Below are positions 27,127-36,400 of a stretch of 64,000 bases of DNA, one piece after another. The stretch comes from CAYUZU01 sp964448675 (GTDB lineage: Bacteria > Planctomycetota > Phycisphaerae > UBA1845 > Fen-1342). The position numbers and the translations under genes were made by a program. Position 1 is the first letter of the stretch; each line of letters begins with the position of its first letter. The stretch is from NCBI GenBank assembly GCA_964448675.1, contig CAYUZU010000007.1:62001-126000 (forward strand), read 5' to 3'. Under the pieces are notes generated by a model. It was not told the DNA's origin. It saw only the letters and a program-made list of their open reading frames with translations, and did not search any database.

Positions 27127-28196
27127 ACCACGTGCACCTGCCCTTCACGCCCGATTGGCTCTGGTGGCCGTACCCGTGGGTATGGACGCTCGCCCTGCTC
27201 ATGCTGGTGCCCGTGTTGTGGGTGCTGTGGCTGCATCCGCGCCGGCGCCCGGTGATCCGCTACTCGAGTCTGCACACGCTGCGCCAGGCCGGCGGCGCCT
27301 GGCGGCGCCACGCGCGTTTGCTGCTGCCGCTGTTGCGGACGGCGGCGCTGGTGGGGCTGATCGTGGCGGCAGCGCGGCCACAGGTGCCGAACGAGTCGCG
27401 CCGCGTGCTCGTGGAGGGAATCGCGATCCAGATGGTGCTCGACGTGTCGGGCAGCATGGCGGATGTCGACCTCTCGCCGCGCGGCCAGCAGCAGACGCGG
27501 CTGGACGTGGTGAAGGACGTCTTTCGGCGCTTCGTGACCGGGGACGACGAACTGCCGGGTCGGCCGAACGACCTGATCGGCATGATCCGCTTCGCGCGCT
27601 ATCCCGACAGCGTGTGCCCGTTGACGCTCGACCACGACACCTTGCTGGACGTGCTCGCGGCCACCGAGATCCCCATGGACCGCTTCGGCCGCGTCAAGGA
27701 AGAAGCCAACCAGACCGCGATCGGCGACGGCCTCGCGCTCGCCGTTGAGCGGCTCAAGGATCTCAAGCGGACGACCGGATCGGGCGATCAGCTCATCATC
27801 AACAGTCGCGTCGCGATCCTGCTCACCGACGGCGAGAACAACACCGGCATGGTCACGCCGGAACAAGCGGGCGAACTGGCCGCCTTGCACGGGATCAAGG
27901 TGTACACGATCCTGGCGGGGACGGGGCAGAACATCGGTTTCGGGCGGCGGCTGCCGGTGAATGACGCGGACCTGAAGCAGATTGCGAACGTGACCGGCGG
28001 GCGGCATTTCACGGCCACGAACCGCGACGCGCTGGAGGCGGTGTACGAGCAGATTGACGAGCTCGAGCGCACCAGGACCGAGGAGCATCGCTACGTGGAG
28101 TGGGGCGAGCTGGCCGGGCCGTGGATGATGCTGGCGTTTGCCTGCCTGGGAGTGCAGACGCTGCTGGACGCGACCGTGCTGAGGAAGATCCCGTGA
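27123..28196 (+). CDS. VWA-domain membrane protein, BatA-like
   Basis: The 357-residue protein has two N-terminal membrane helices (about 19-38 and 59-81), a von Willebrand A domain and one C-terminal membrane helix (about 328-350). The metal-dependent adhesion site is intact: DVSGSMADVD, with TAIGDGLALAVERL and LLTDGENNTGMV later in the domain. This is the standard layout of BatA in the aerotolerance/Bat operons. Between the helices lies a basic cytoplasmic segment. It overlaps the next gene by GTGA. The likely job is binding of a protein partner at the outer face of the membrane, in concert with BatB-like and BatD-like neighbours. Confidence 0.88.
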   Translation: MNHVHLPFTPDWLWWPYPWVWTLALLMLVPVLWVLWLHPRRRPVIRYSSLHTLRQAGGAWRRHARLLLPLLRTAALVGLIVAAARPQVPNESRRVLVEGIAIQMVLDVSGSMADVDLSPRGQQQTRLDVVKDVFRRFVTGDDELPGRPNDLIGMIRFARYPDSVCPLTLDHDTLLDVLAATEIPMDRFGRVKEEANQTAIGDGLALAVERLKDLKRTTGSGDQLIINSRVAILLTDGENNTGMVTPEQAGELAALHGIKVYTILAGTGQNIGFGRRLPVNDADLKQIANVTGGRHFTATNRDALEAVYEQIDELERTRTEEHRYVEWGELAGPWMMLAFACLGVQTLLDATVLRKIP

Positions 28197-29251
28197 CGGA
28201 CCTGACGTTCGACGACCTTCGCTGGCTGCACCTGCTGTGGGCCGTGCTGGCCGTGGCGCTGATCGGTCTGTTCGGCGTGTGGCAGCGGCAACGAGCCCTG
28301 CGGCGCTTCGCGTCGGCGAACCTGTTGGGACGGCTGGTCCCGGGCGCGGGCTGGGTGCGGCCGGTGACGCGGCTGCTATTGGTGCTGGCGACACTGATCG
28401 CACTGGTGGCCGCGCTGATCGGGCCGCGCTGGGGTGAAGCGACGCAACAGATGATCCGCCGCAACGTCGACGTGATGATCCTCCTCGACGTGTCGCGGTC
28501 GATGCTGGCCGAGGATATCGTGCCGAGTCGGCTGGAGCGGGCCAAGCTCGCGCTGCGCGACGACCTGCTGCCGGCGATGGGCGGCGACCGCGTCGGGCTG
28601 ATCACCTTTGCCGGCACGGCGACGCTGAGCTGTCCGCTCACGACGGATTACGGGTTCTTTCGGCTCGCGCTGGAGGACGTTGGCGTGCGCAGTGCGGCCC
28701 GCGGCGGCACACTGATCGGCGATGCGGTGCGTTTGGCGGGTGAGGTATTCGCGGACGAGATCGACACGCACAAGATCATCGTCCTCATTACCGACGGCGA
28801 GGACCAGGAGAGCTTCCCGGTCGAGGCGGCGGCGAACGTGTGGGAGGAGCAGCAGATCCCGATCGTGGCGCTGCCGCTGGGTGATCCGGAGCAAGGGGCG
28901 CGGGTGCCGGTTCGACCCGGTGCCGATGAATACGTGCAGTACGAGGGCGATGTGGTCTGGAGCAAGGCCGACTTCGCGACGCTGGAGCGCATGACGGCGG
29001 TGAGTGACCAGGGTGTGTTCGTGCCGGTCGGCACCAGTAACTTCCATCTGGACGAGATCTACCGCGAGGTGGTGGGGCGGATGCGGGCGGACGAGCAGGC
29101 CGAACAGCGCAGCATCCACCAGCCGTCGCGCTATCATCCCTTTGCCGTCGCGGCGCTGTTGTTCCTGCTGGTGGATTCGCTCCTGCGTGACGGCCCGCGC
29201 CGCGTGCGGGCCATGGCGGGTGTGATCGGACGCGAGGAGAAGGCTGCGTGA
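28193..29251 (+). CDS. VWA-domain membrane protein, BatB-like
   Basis: The 352-residue paralogue of the preceding gene uses a GTG start within a four-base overlap (GTGA). It has membrane helices at about 12-30 and 60-80, a VWA domain with the MIDAS motif LLDVSRSMLAED, and GGTLIGDAVRL and LITDGEDQESFPV later on, then a C-terminal helix (about 315-332). The DVSRSM version with RLERAKLALRD is the usual BatB form, so the pair corresponds to BatA and BatB. An earlier in-frame ATG would overlap the upstream gene by 96 bases and is rejected. Confidence 0.88.
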   Translation: MTDLTFDDLRWLHLLWAVLAVALIGLFGVWQRQRALRRFASANLLGRLVPGAGWVRPVTRLLLVLATLIALVAALIGPRWGEATQQMIRRNVDVMILLDVSRSMLAEDIVPSRLERAKLALRDDLLPAMGGDRVGLITFAGTATLSCPLTTDYGFFRLALEDVGVRSAARGGTLIGDAVRLAGEVFADEIDTHKIIVLITDGEDQESFPVEAAANVWEEQQIPIVALPLGDPEQGARVPVRPGADEYVQYEGDVVWSKADFATLERMTAVSDQGVFVPVGTSNFHLDEIYREVVGRMRADEQAEQRSIHQPSRYHPFAVAALLFLLVDSLLRDGPRRVRAMAGVIGREEKAA

Positions 29252-30258
29252 AGATGATGAAGCTGTTGATCGGTGGTGGCTTGCTGGTGCTGGGCGTGAT
29301 GCCGGTGCCCGCGCAGCAGCCGGCGGACGAGACGGTCGCGGCGGCGGCGACGGCCTGGGCACTGACGCACGCGGGCAACGAGCACTTCGCTGCGGGGCGG
29401 TATGACGAAGCCCTGGCAGCGTACGAGGCGGCGGCCAAGGCGGCGTCGGCCGGGGTGGAAGCGGCGGTGCCGCCGGCACTGCTGCACGATCTGGCCGCGG
29501 CCCATTACAAGCGTGGGGCGTACGACGAAGCGCGGGCGTTGTGGACGCGGGCCAAGGGGCTCGGCGACGCGAGCTTCGAGGCGCGCATGCGCTACAACCT
29601 CGGCAATTGTGACTACGCCCAGGCGCTGGCCGCCGCGCAAGAGCAGGACGGCCAGCAGGCGCTGGATCGGCTGCAGGATGCGATTGGGACGTATCGGGAG
29701 GCGCTGCGGCTCGATCCCTCGCTGGCCGATGCGCGGGCGAATCTCGAGCTCGCGCACCGACTGCGGCAGGAACTCAAGCAGCAGCAACAGGAGCAAGAGC
29801 AGCAGCAGTCCGAGTCCTGTGACAACGAGAGCCAGGATCCCAACGACCAGCAATCAGAGCGGCAGCAGGATCAGCAACAACAGCAGGACCAGCAGAAGCA
29901 GGAATCGTCCGATCCGAACCAGGCCCCACCGCAGGAGCAGGAACAGCAGGAGCAGGGGCAGCAGGACGAATCACAGCAGCAACAACAGCAAGAGCAGGGC
30001 GAGCAATCCGAGGAATCGGAGTCCGGCGAGCAGGATGAGCAACAGGGTGACCAGAGCGACGCCCGGCAGCAGCCGGCCGGCGCGGGCGAGCAATCCGAGG
30101 AAGACGGCGAAGCCGCCCAGGCCCTGCCGCCGATCGAAATGACCCGCGCCGAAGCCGAACGCCTGCTGCAGATGATCCGCGATGCCGAGAAACAGCGGCG
30201 TGAGGCCCTTGCCCGCCAGCAGGCCGCGCAGCACAAACCTGCCGAACGCGACTGGTAA
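29248..30258 (+). CDS. TPR protein with long Gln/Glu-rich tract, BatC/BatE-like
   Basis: The 336-residue protein starts at a GTG in a four-base overlap, with a signal peptide (LLVLGVMPVPAQQ). TPR units follow (AGNEHFAAGRYDEALAAYEAA; LHDLAAAHYKRGAYDEARALW; MRYNLGNCDYAQAL; GTYREALRLDPSLADARANL). Residues about 172-285 are dominated by Gln with Glu, Ser and Asp. A short charged helical end (AERLLQMIRDAEKQRREAL) is typical of the C-terminus of BatC-type proteins. It is the last gene of the operon. The Gln tract is longer than I would expect and reads from CAG/CAA-rich DNA (about 29775-30065). Confidence 0.82.
   Translation: MKMMKLLIGGGLLVLGVMPVPAQQPADETVAAAATAWALTHAGNEHFAAGRYDEALAAYEAAAKAASAGVEAAVPPALLHDLAAAHYKRGAYDEARALWTRAKGLGDASFEARMRYNLGNCDYAQALAAAQEQDGQQALDRLQDAIGTYREALRLDPSLADARANLELAHRLRQELKQQQQEQEQQQSESCDNESQDPNDQQSERQQDQQQQQDQQKQESSDPNQAPPQEQEQQEQGQQDESQQQQQQEQGEQSEESESGEQDEQQGDQSDARQQPAGAGEQSEEDGEAAQALPPIEMTRAEAERLLQMIRDAEKQRREALARQQAAQHKPAERDW
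29775..30065 (+). repeat. CAG/CAA-rich tract encoding polyglutamine-like segment
   Basis: The coding strand consists largely of CAG, CAA and GAG codons with interspersed TCC/GAC. The mix of Gln codons argues for selection on the protein sequence and against recent slippage of one triplet. Confidence 0.6.
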
Positions 30259-30309
30259 TCCTCGCTGGCGCTGTTCACGGGGAACGGTGGCCACGGCAGA
30301 ATACCCCTG

Positions 30310-32334
30310 ATGGACAATCCCCTGACAGCGGTGGTGATCCTCTTCGGCGCGGCGCTCGCCGTGGCCTGGCTGATGCGCGCGCTGCGGGCGCCGTCCATCC
30401 TGGGGTTCATCCTGGCCGGGATCGTCATCGGCCCGTCAGGGTTGCACCTCATTCACGACGGCGGCGGGCACGGGAACATCCACTTCTTCGCCGAGTTGGG
30501 GCTGGTGCTGCTGCTGTTCACGATCGGGCTGGAGCTTTCTCCGACGCCACTGATCCGCATGGGCTTGCGCCTGGTCGTGGCGGCGGGGTTGCAGATGGTC
30601 ACGGTGACCGCGGTGACGGCGCTGGGTCTGAGCATGCTGCTGTCGCTGTCGACCGGGGCGGCCCTCATCGGCGGCATTGCGGTCGCGCTGAGCAGCACCG
30701 CGATCGTCCTCAAGCACCTCTCCGATCGCGGGCTGGTCGATACCCCCGCGGGGTCGGTGACCACCGGCGTACTGCTGTTGCAGGACATCGCAGTCATCCT
30801 GGTGCTGGTCTTGCTGCCGCTGTTCGGCCAGGCCGCCGGCAGTCAGGCGCACTGGACGACCTTCGTGTTCAAGACGCTGCTGGCGCTGGGTGGGCTGGCG
30901 CTGGTGACGGCGGCGGCCCGGCTGCTCATGCCGGTGGTGGTGCGGCTGGTGTTCCGCCACGGCGGTCAGGAATTGATGACGCTCTTCGCCATCGTGATGG
31001 CGTGCATGGGGGCGTGGCTGGCGAGCCTGGCCGACTGGTCCTGGCCGCTCGGGTCGTTCATCGCCGGGCTGCTGCTCGCACAGACCGACCTGCGGCACCA
31101 GTTGCACGCCGAGATTACCCCCTTCCGCGACGCGTTCAACGCGTTGTTCTTCATCTCGATCGGCATGCTGGTGGATCTGGCGGTGGTATCGGAGTACGCC
31201 GGGGCGCTGACCGTGGCGATCCTGGCGACGCTGATCGTGAAGACCCTGCTGACGGGCGGGGCGGTGATGGCGGGCGGTTGGCCGTTTCGGCTGGCGCTGA
31301 CCGCGGGCCTGGGGCTCTGCACCATCAGCGAGTTCGGCTATGTGCTGGTGAACGAGGCGGTCAAGCTGGGAATGGTGCCGGACGATTTTCTCCGGCTGAT
31401 GATCGCCTGGACGGTCGGCACGATGCTGCTGGGAGCGTTGTTCGTGCCGCTGGCGGGGCCGCTGGCGACGGCGTTGTCCGGCGGCAAACCCGAACCCGCG
31501 TCCGCTGCCGCGGCCCACGGCCACGGGGCCGAGCTGAGCAGTCACGTGATCATCGTCGGCTACGGGCTGAATGGTCGCAATCTCGCGACCGTGCTCCGCG
31601 CGACGCGCATCCCCCACATCGTGGTGGAGATGAACCGCAACAACGCCGAGAACGCCCGCCGCGACGGCACGCCCGTGATTGTCGGCGACGGCGTACGCAG
31701 CGCGATCCTGCAAAGCGCGGCGCTGTCGACCGCCCGCGCCCTGGTCGTATGCGTCTCGGACCTGCACGCCACGCGACGCATCGTGGCGCAGGTGCACGCG
31801 CAGCGACCGGACTTGTACATCCTGGCGCGCACCCGACACATCGCGGAGCTCGATCGGCTCTATCGCCTCGGCGCCGGCGACGTGATCCCCGAGGAGTTCG
31901 AGACGTCGATCGAGATCTTCGCCCACGTGCTCAAGGAGTTCGGCATCCCCGACAACGTGATCGAGCAGCAGGTCAAGCTGACGCGCGCCGGGCACTACGG
32001 CATGCTGCGCGGCCGCACCGCCGCCGATCGCAAGCTGCACGTCGAGTGGCTGCGCCTGCTCGAGGCGACCGTCACGCAGACTTTCATGGTGTTCGACAAC
32101 AGTCCCGCCTGTGGCCGGACGCTCAGCGAGCTGGACCTGCGGGCACGCACGGGGGTGACGGTGGTCGCAGTCACGCGTGGCGGCAAGCCGACGCCGAATC
32201 CGCCACGTGACTTCCGGTTCGACGCCGGGGACGTGCTGGTGCTGGTCGGAACGCACCATCAACTCGACAAGGCACGCGTCGCACTCTCACCGCCGGAACC
32301 CGAGCCCGAACCTGTGGCGGCGGGTGAAGAATAG
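30310..32334 (+). CDS. Kef/CPA2-type cation:proton antiporter with RCK_N and RCK_C domains
   Basis: The 674-residue protein is a monovalent cation:proton antiporter of the CPA2 family. The first about 385 residues form the membrane exchanger (FAELGLVLLLFTIGLELSP; GIAVALSSTAIVLKHLSDRG; GSFIAGLLLAQTDLRHQL; FFISIGMLVDLAV). A TrkA-N/RCK domain follows with the nucleotide-binding motif VIIVGYGLNGRNLA (about 413-426) and the acidic residue after strand 2 (VVEMN). TrkA-C lies near 590-660. Potassium efflux controlled by a nucleotide is the usual role of this architecture, but sodium cannot be excluded. It is monocistronic, without a KefF/KefG-type ancillary protein beside it. Confidence 0.9.
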   Translation: MDNPLTAVVILFGAALAVAWLMRALRAPSILGFILAGIVIGPSGLHLIHDGGGHGNIHFFAELGLVLLLFTIGLELSPTPLIRMGLRLVVAAGLQMVTVTAVTALGLSMLLSLSTGAALIGGIAVALSSTAIVLKHLSDRGLVDTPAGSVTTGVLLLQDIAVILVLVLLPLFGQAAGSQAHWTTFVFKTLLALGGLALVTAAARLLMPVVVRLVFRHGGQELMTLFAIVMACMGAWLASLADWSWPLGSFIAGLLLAQTDLRHQLHAEITPFRDAFNALFFISIGMLVDLAVVSEYAGALTVAILATLIVKTLLTGGAVMAGGWPFRLALTAGLGLCTISEFGYVLVNEAVKLGMVPDDFLRLMIAWTVGTMLLGALFVPLAGPLATALSGGKPEPASAAAAHGHGAELSSHVIIVGYGLNGRNLATVLRATRIPHIVVEMNRNNAENARRDGTPVIVGDGVRSAILQSAALSTARALVVCVSDLHATRRIVAQVHAQRPDLYILARTRHIAELDRLYRLGAGDVIPEEFETSIEIFAHVLKEFGIPDNVIEQQVKLTRAGHYGMLRGRTAADRKLHVEWLRLLEATVTQTFMVFDNSPACGRTLSELDLRARTGVTVVAVTRGGKPTPNPPRDFRFDAGDVLVLVGTHHQLDKARVALSPPEPEPEPVAAGEE

Positions 32335-32562
32335 GGCCGACAGCACGTTGTTGCACTGCCGGCCCTCCGCGTGGTTGCCAGGAGATACATCGTCCAGCGG
32401 CGCCCCGGTCCATGAGGCACGCATGCCGCCGACGAAGAGGAAGGGTGGTGCCACGACGCCCGCGGCCGCGCCCGACACACCCGCAACACTCGGCCTGTGC
32501 CGACGACGCGCAGCGTCTTGGGCGGCGCGTCGCCGGCGACAGGGGAAGGCACCGGTCGGCGG

Positions 32563-32853
32563 TCAGGGCGTGACCGTTTCGTTCTTGTCATCCTCAGCAA
32601 GGGGGTCGTCGATGGCCGCGATCGAGCCGGCGCCGTAGAGCGCCGCCCGATTCGGCTGGCCGGCCTCCAACTGAGCACGGGCGAGATTGCGCTCGGCATC
32701 CGCCCGGATGTACGCGGCCAGCGACAGGGTGCACGCCACGACCAGCGTGAAGATCGTGAGCTCCATGGTCCGGCGGCCGCGGACGGGCGGCGAAGCCTGC
32801 TTCTCGATGGCATGGTGATCGTCGGCAACCTGGTGGGTCCTGATGCGTGTCAT
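32563..32853 (-). CDS. Small single-helix membrane protein, unknown
   Basis: The 96-residue product has a charged N-terminal segment of about 29 residues, one membrane helix (LTIFTLVVACTLSLAAYI) and an acidic end (DDPLAEDDKNETVTP). A ribosome site AGGGAG lies about 9 bases before the ATG. No family is recognised. The GC content upstream falls below the local average. It may begin instead at the internal Met (MELTIFT), which directly precedes the helix. Confidence 0.5.
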   Translation of the reverse strand: MTRIRTHQVADDHHAIEKQASPPVRGRRTMELTIFTLVVACTLSLAAYIRADAERNLARAQLEAGQPNRAALYGAGSIAAIDDPLAEDDKNETVTP

Positions 32854-33498
32854 CTCTACTGCTCCCTGTGTACTGATTTCCCGGACGCTTCAACCCGCAA
32901 GCCCGCGTTGCGAGTGCTGCCTGTCGCGTTCAATTGGCACACGCGTGCCGGTATTCGGATAAGGGCTGCGATCCTTCGAACAGGCAACACCCGTCACAGA
33001 GCAAGACCCACAAGCTGCGTTTTCTTGGCGGTCATCGGACAACTTGATGCGTTTCAGCCCTGGCTTGGCTTCCCGTCGCGGCGTGTTGTCGTTCAGAGCT
33101 GATTCCATCACGATCCCGTTCGGCCCGCGTAGCGCCGCGGCTGCGTTTCCCTGTCTTCTCAAATATAGACGACGAAAAACGCCGGTGCCTGTCAGCAGAT
33201 GACATTGGAGGATTCGCGACAGAATCGGACAACTGGGGCGCGCGGCGCGCAGTGTGCGCGGCGTTGCAGGGCCGGCGCAATACACGCCGGGTGGATGTCT
33301 GCTCCCGGATCGTCGTCGGACAAAGAGGGCGTGCCGCGAACGGCGGCGAGCGACGCGTGCGCGTTTCAGCGCGTTGTGCTCGCGACCGCCCGCGGCGCGG
33401 ATGGTGGCGGTTGTTCGTTCGCGGACAATGCGGTGCAACGGCCGAGCGAGGGACAATGCGGAGCAATGTCCTACCGCGCATCAGGGCCGCGCAGTGGC
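32854..33498. other. 645-base stretch without a supported gene, lower GC than its surroundings
   Basis: Between the small membrane protein and the end of the Tricorn gene I see no convincing gene, RNA or repeat. A 72-codon frame on the minus strand starting at 33108 (MESALNDNTPRRE..., with GSCSVTGVAC) is the only candidate; its ribosome site is weak. The stretch is richer in A/T than neighbours around 33150-33240. Confidence 0.4.
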
Positions 33499-36400
33499 TT
33501 AGCGGTCTTCCGGGGGCAGGCCCATGCCGCTGCGGTCCGGATACTCGGGCACCGGTACCGGTTCGTAGGCCTCCGTCTTGATCTCGTCGAGCATGAGCTT
33601 GATCGCCGCGTCGAGTTGCGGGTCGCTGCCGTCAACCATTTTCGACGGGTCGGCGACGACCTCGATGTCGGGATCGACGCCGTACCCTTCGATGCCCCAC
33701 GTGCCGTCCAGCTCATAGAACGCGAATGTCGGGGCCGAGATGAACCCGCCGTCGATGAGCTGCGGGTTGCCGCTGATGCCGACCAGCCCGCCCCAGGTGC
33801 GCGTACCGATGAGCTTGCCGACCTTGGCCTGACGGAACAGGAACGGGAACATGTCGCCGCCGGAGCCCGCGAGTCCGTTGATCAGCATGCACTTCGGCCC
33901 CCAGTGTGCGGCTTCGGGGCTGGGATGCGGGTTGCCATCGCGAATGGCCCAGAAGTTGGTCAGCGGGCGGTTCAGCAGTTCGATGAAACGGTGCGGCAAT
34001 TGCCCGCCGCCATTCCAGCGCTCGTCGATGATGAGGGCCTTCTTGCGGCGCTGGCCGTAGAACTGGCGGAAGAGCTCATTCTGGCCGTTGACGCCGGTAT
34101 CGGGCACGTGGATGTACCCGACCTGGCCGTCGGAACGTTCCGCGACATACTGCCGGTTGCGCTCCACCCATGAGCGATACCGCAATTCGCTGTCGCGGCC
34201 GCTGCCGATGAGCGCGACGAGAACCTCGCGCGCGTCGTCGTCGTGCGTCGGCTTGTCACTGACCGTGAGCGCGACCGTGTCGCCGGCAAGCCCCTGGAAC
34301 GCGGCCCAGGGGTCTTTGCTCGTGTCGATCGCGCGGCCGTCGACCGCCAGCAGATAATCGCCCACCTCAATGTCGACGCCCGGCTGGCTCAGCGGGCCGC
34401 GTGCATCGAGGTCCCACGGGCCGCCGGCGTGGATCGCCGCAATGCGGTACGCGCCTTCGTGGAGTTCGAAGTCGACGCCGAGCAGGCCGACCGACACCTG
34501 CGGCTCGTCTTCGGTGCTGCTGGCGAAGTAGTAGGCGTGCCCGACGTTGATCTCGGCGATCATCTCGCGGATCAGGACGGTCACGTCGGCGCGCGTGACA
34601 CAGTCATCGAGCATCTGGAGATAGTGGTCGCGGACGCCCTTCCAATCCACGCCGTGCATGTGCGGGTCATAGAAGTAGTCGCGCTCGATCCGCCAGGCAT
34701 CCATGACGAGTTGCCGCCACTCGGCACGCGGCTCGATCACGACGCGCATGTCGTCGGTCGGTACGGCGTCGTCCATCTTCTGGTTGGCGGCGGCCCGGAT
34801 GATCGCGTAACGTCCGCGCTTGGCCACGAGCAGCTTCTTGCCGTCGGCGGAGACGTCATAACCGCCCACACCGCTGATGACGGTCTTCTCATCGGCCTCG
34901 CCGGGATCGTCGTCACCCTCCGGATCGGGGAGTTTGAAGCGCTTGATCGCGGGGCGGCTGTCACTGCCGCGGTGCGGCGTCCGCACGTACAGCAACGCGC
35001 CGTCGTGCGCGACGGTCAGGCCGTAGAAGCCGCCCGGCTTCACCGGCAAGAGCATGGCGCGCCGCTCAAAGCCGTCGAGGTCGATCTTCAGCGGTTCTTC
35101 TTCCTCCTCGTCGTCCTCCGCCGCTTCGCCGTCTTCGTCTTCGTCGGCGGCTTCCGCCCCGTCTTCGTCGCCGGCTACGTCCGCGGCCGCAGCGGCTTCG
35201 TCGCCGGCGTTCGGATCGTCCTCGTCGGCGTCATCATCCGCGGGGTCTGCCGCGCCTTCTTCCGGGTCTTCTTCACTCTCATCATCGGCCTCTTCGTCCC
35301 CGGTGTCCTCGTCCCCGGCCGCATCCTTGTCTTCGTCCTCTTCTCCGTTCTCCTCTTCCTCCTCGTCCCCGTCCCACTCCTCCTCGTTACTGCGGGGTTG
35401 CCAGGGCGAGGGCATGTCGGCCCGCAACGGCACCACCGCCAGCTGGTCCGTGTTGGCGTACACGAACGTGCTGCCGACATCCTCATAGATGGGATTGGCG
35501 AAATGCCGATTCGTCGCGAAGTACAGGTAGTCCCCATCGCGGTCGAACGCCGGCCAGGTATCGTTGAACATGCCGCTGGTGACCTGCGTCTTCTCGCCGG
35601 AGGCCACGTTGTACAGCCAGATGGCCGACTGGTGATTGTCCCCGGTCTTCGTGTAGGCGATCCACACCGCGTCATGCGACCAAGAAAACTGCGGCCGCGT
35701 TCCCCACGGATCCTGGTCGACGGTCGTCAGCTTGCCGTCCTCGACCGTGACGACGTGCAGGGCGTTGCTCTTGTCCACGAACGCGATGTGCGCCGAATCG
35801 GGCGACCATGTCGGGTCCATCCGGAACATCTCACCATCGCGGGTGAGCTGCCGCGTTTCACCCTTGCCGTCGGACTGCGTGACGTACAGCTCGTACTCGC
35901 CGGTCGCGTCGGAGAAGTACGCGATCCACTGGCCGTCGGGGCTCCAGGCGGGGTCGCGCTCGGCAGTCCCGCTGGTGTGCGTCAGGTTGCGCGTCGGCCC
36001 GAGCTTGGCCGGCACGCTCCACACGTCGCCGCGGGCCTCGAAGGTCACGCGTTTGCCGGTGGCGGAGATCCCGTACCCGTTGATGAAGTCGCTGGCATCG
36101 ATCCGCTGCGGGCGGATGTGCGGCCGATCGCCCGGTACGATCACCTCGACCACCCGCGTCTTCTCGGTGGCGAGATCGAGCAGGTACAGCGACGCGCCGC
36201 ACTGGAACACGATCTCGCCGCAGCCGTCGGGCCCCGGGCCGATCGCCGGCCACGCTACGTCGAACGCCTTGAAGAACGTCACCTGCTTCTTGTCGCCGGC
36301 ATACGGATCGAGCTTCCAGATGTTGAGCCGGTGGGCCGGGCCCTGGTCGCTCATGTAATACAGCGTGCCGTCGTGCCACATGGGCTGGCTGTCCGTGCCG

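Noticed and set aside
29775..30065. CRISPR-like or microsatellite repeat
   Set aside because: The CAG/CAA runs are in frame within a protein, with no regular spacer pattern.
32890..33456. A 188-codon minus-strand frame in the gene-poor tract
   Set aside because: Most of the translation is Arg/Pro/Ala-rich; only its last 72 codons look weakly protein-like, and there is no good ribosome site.
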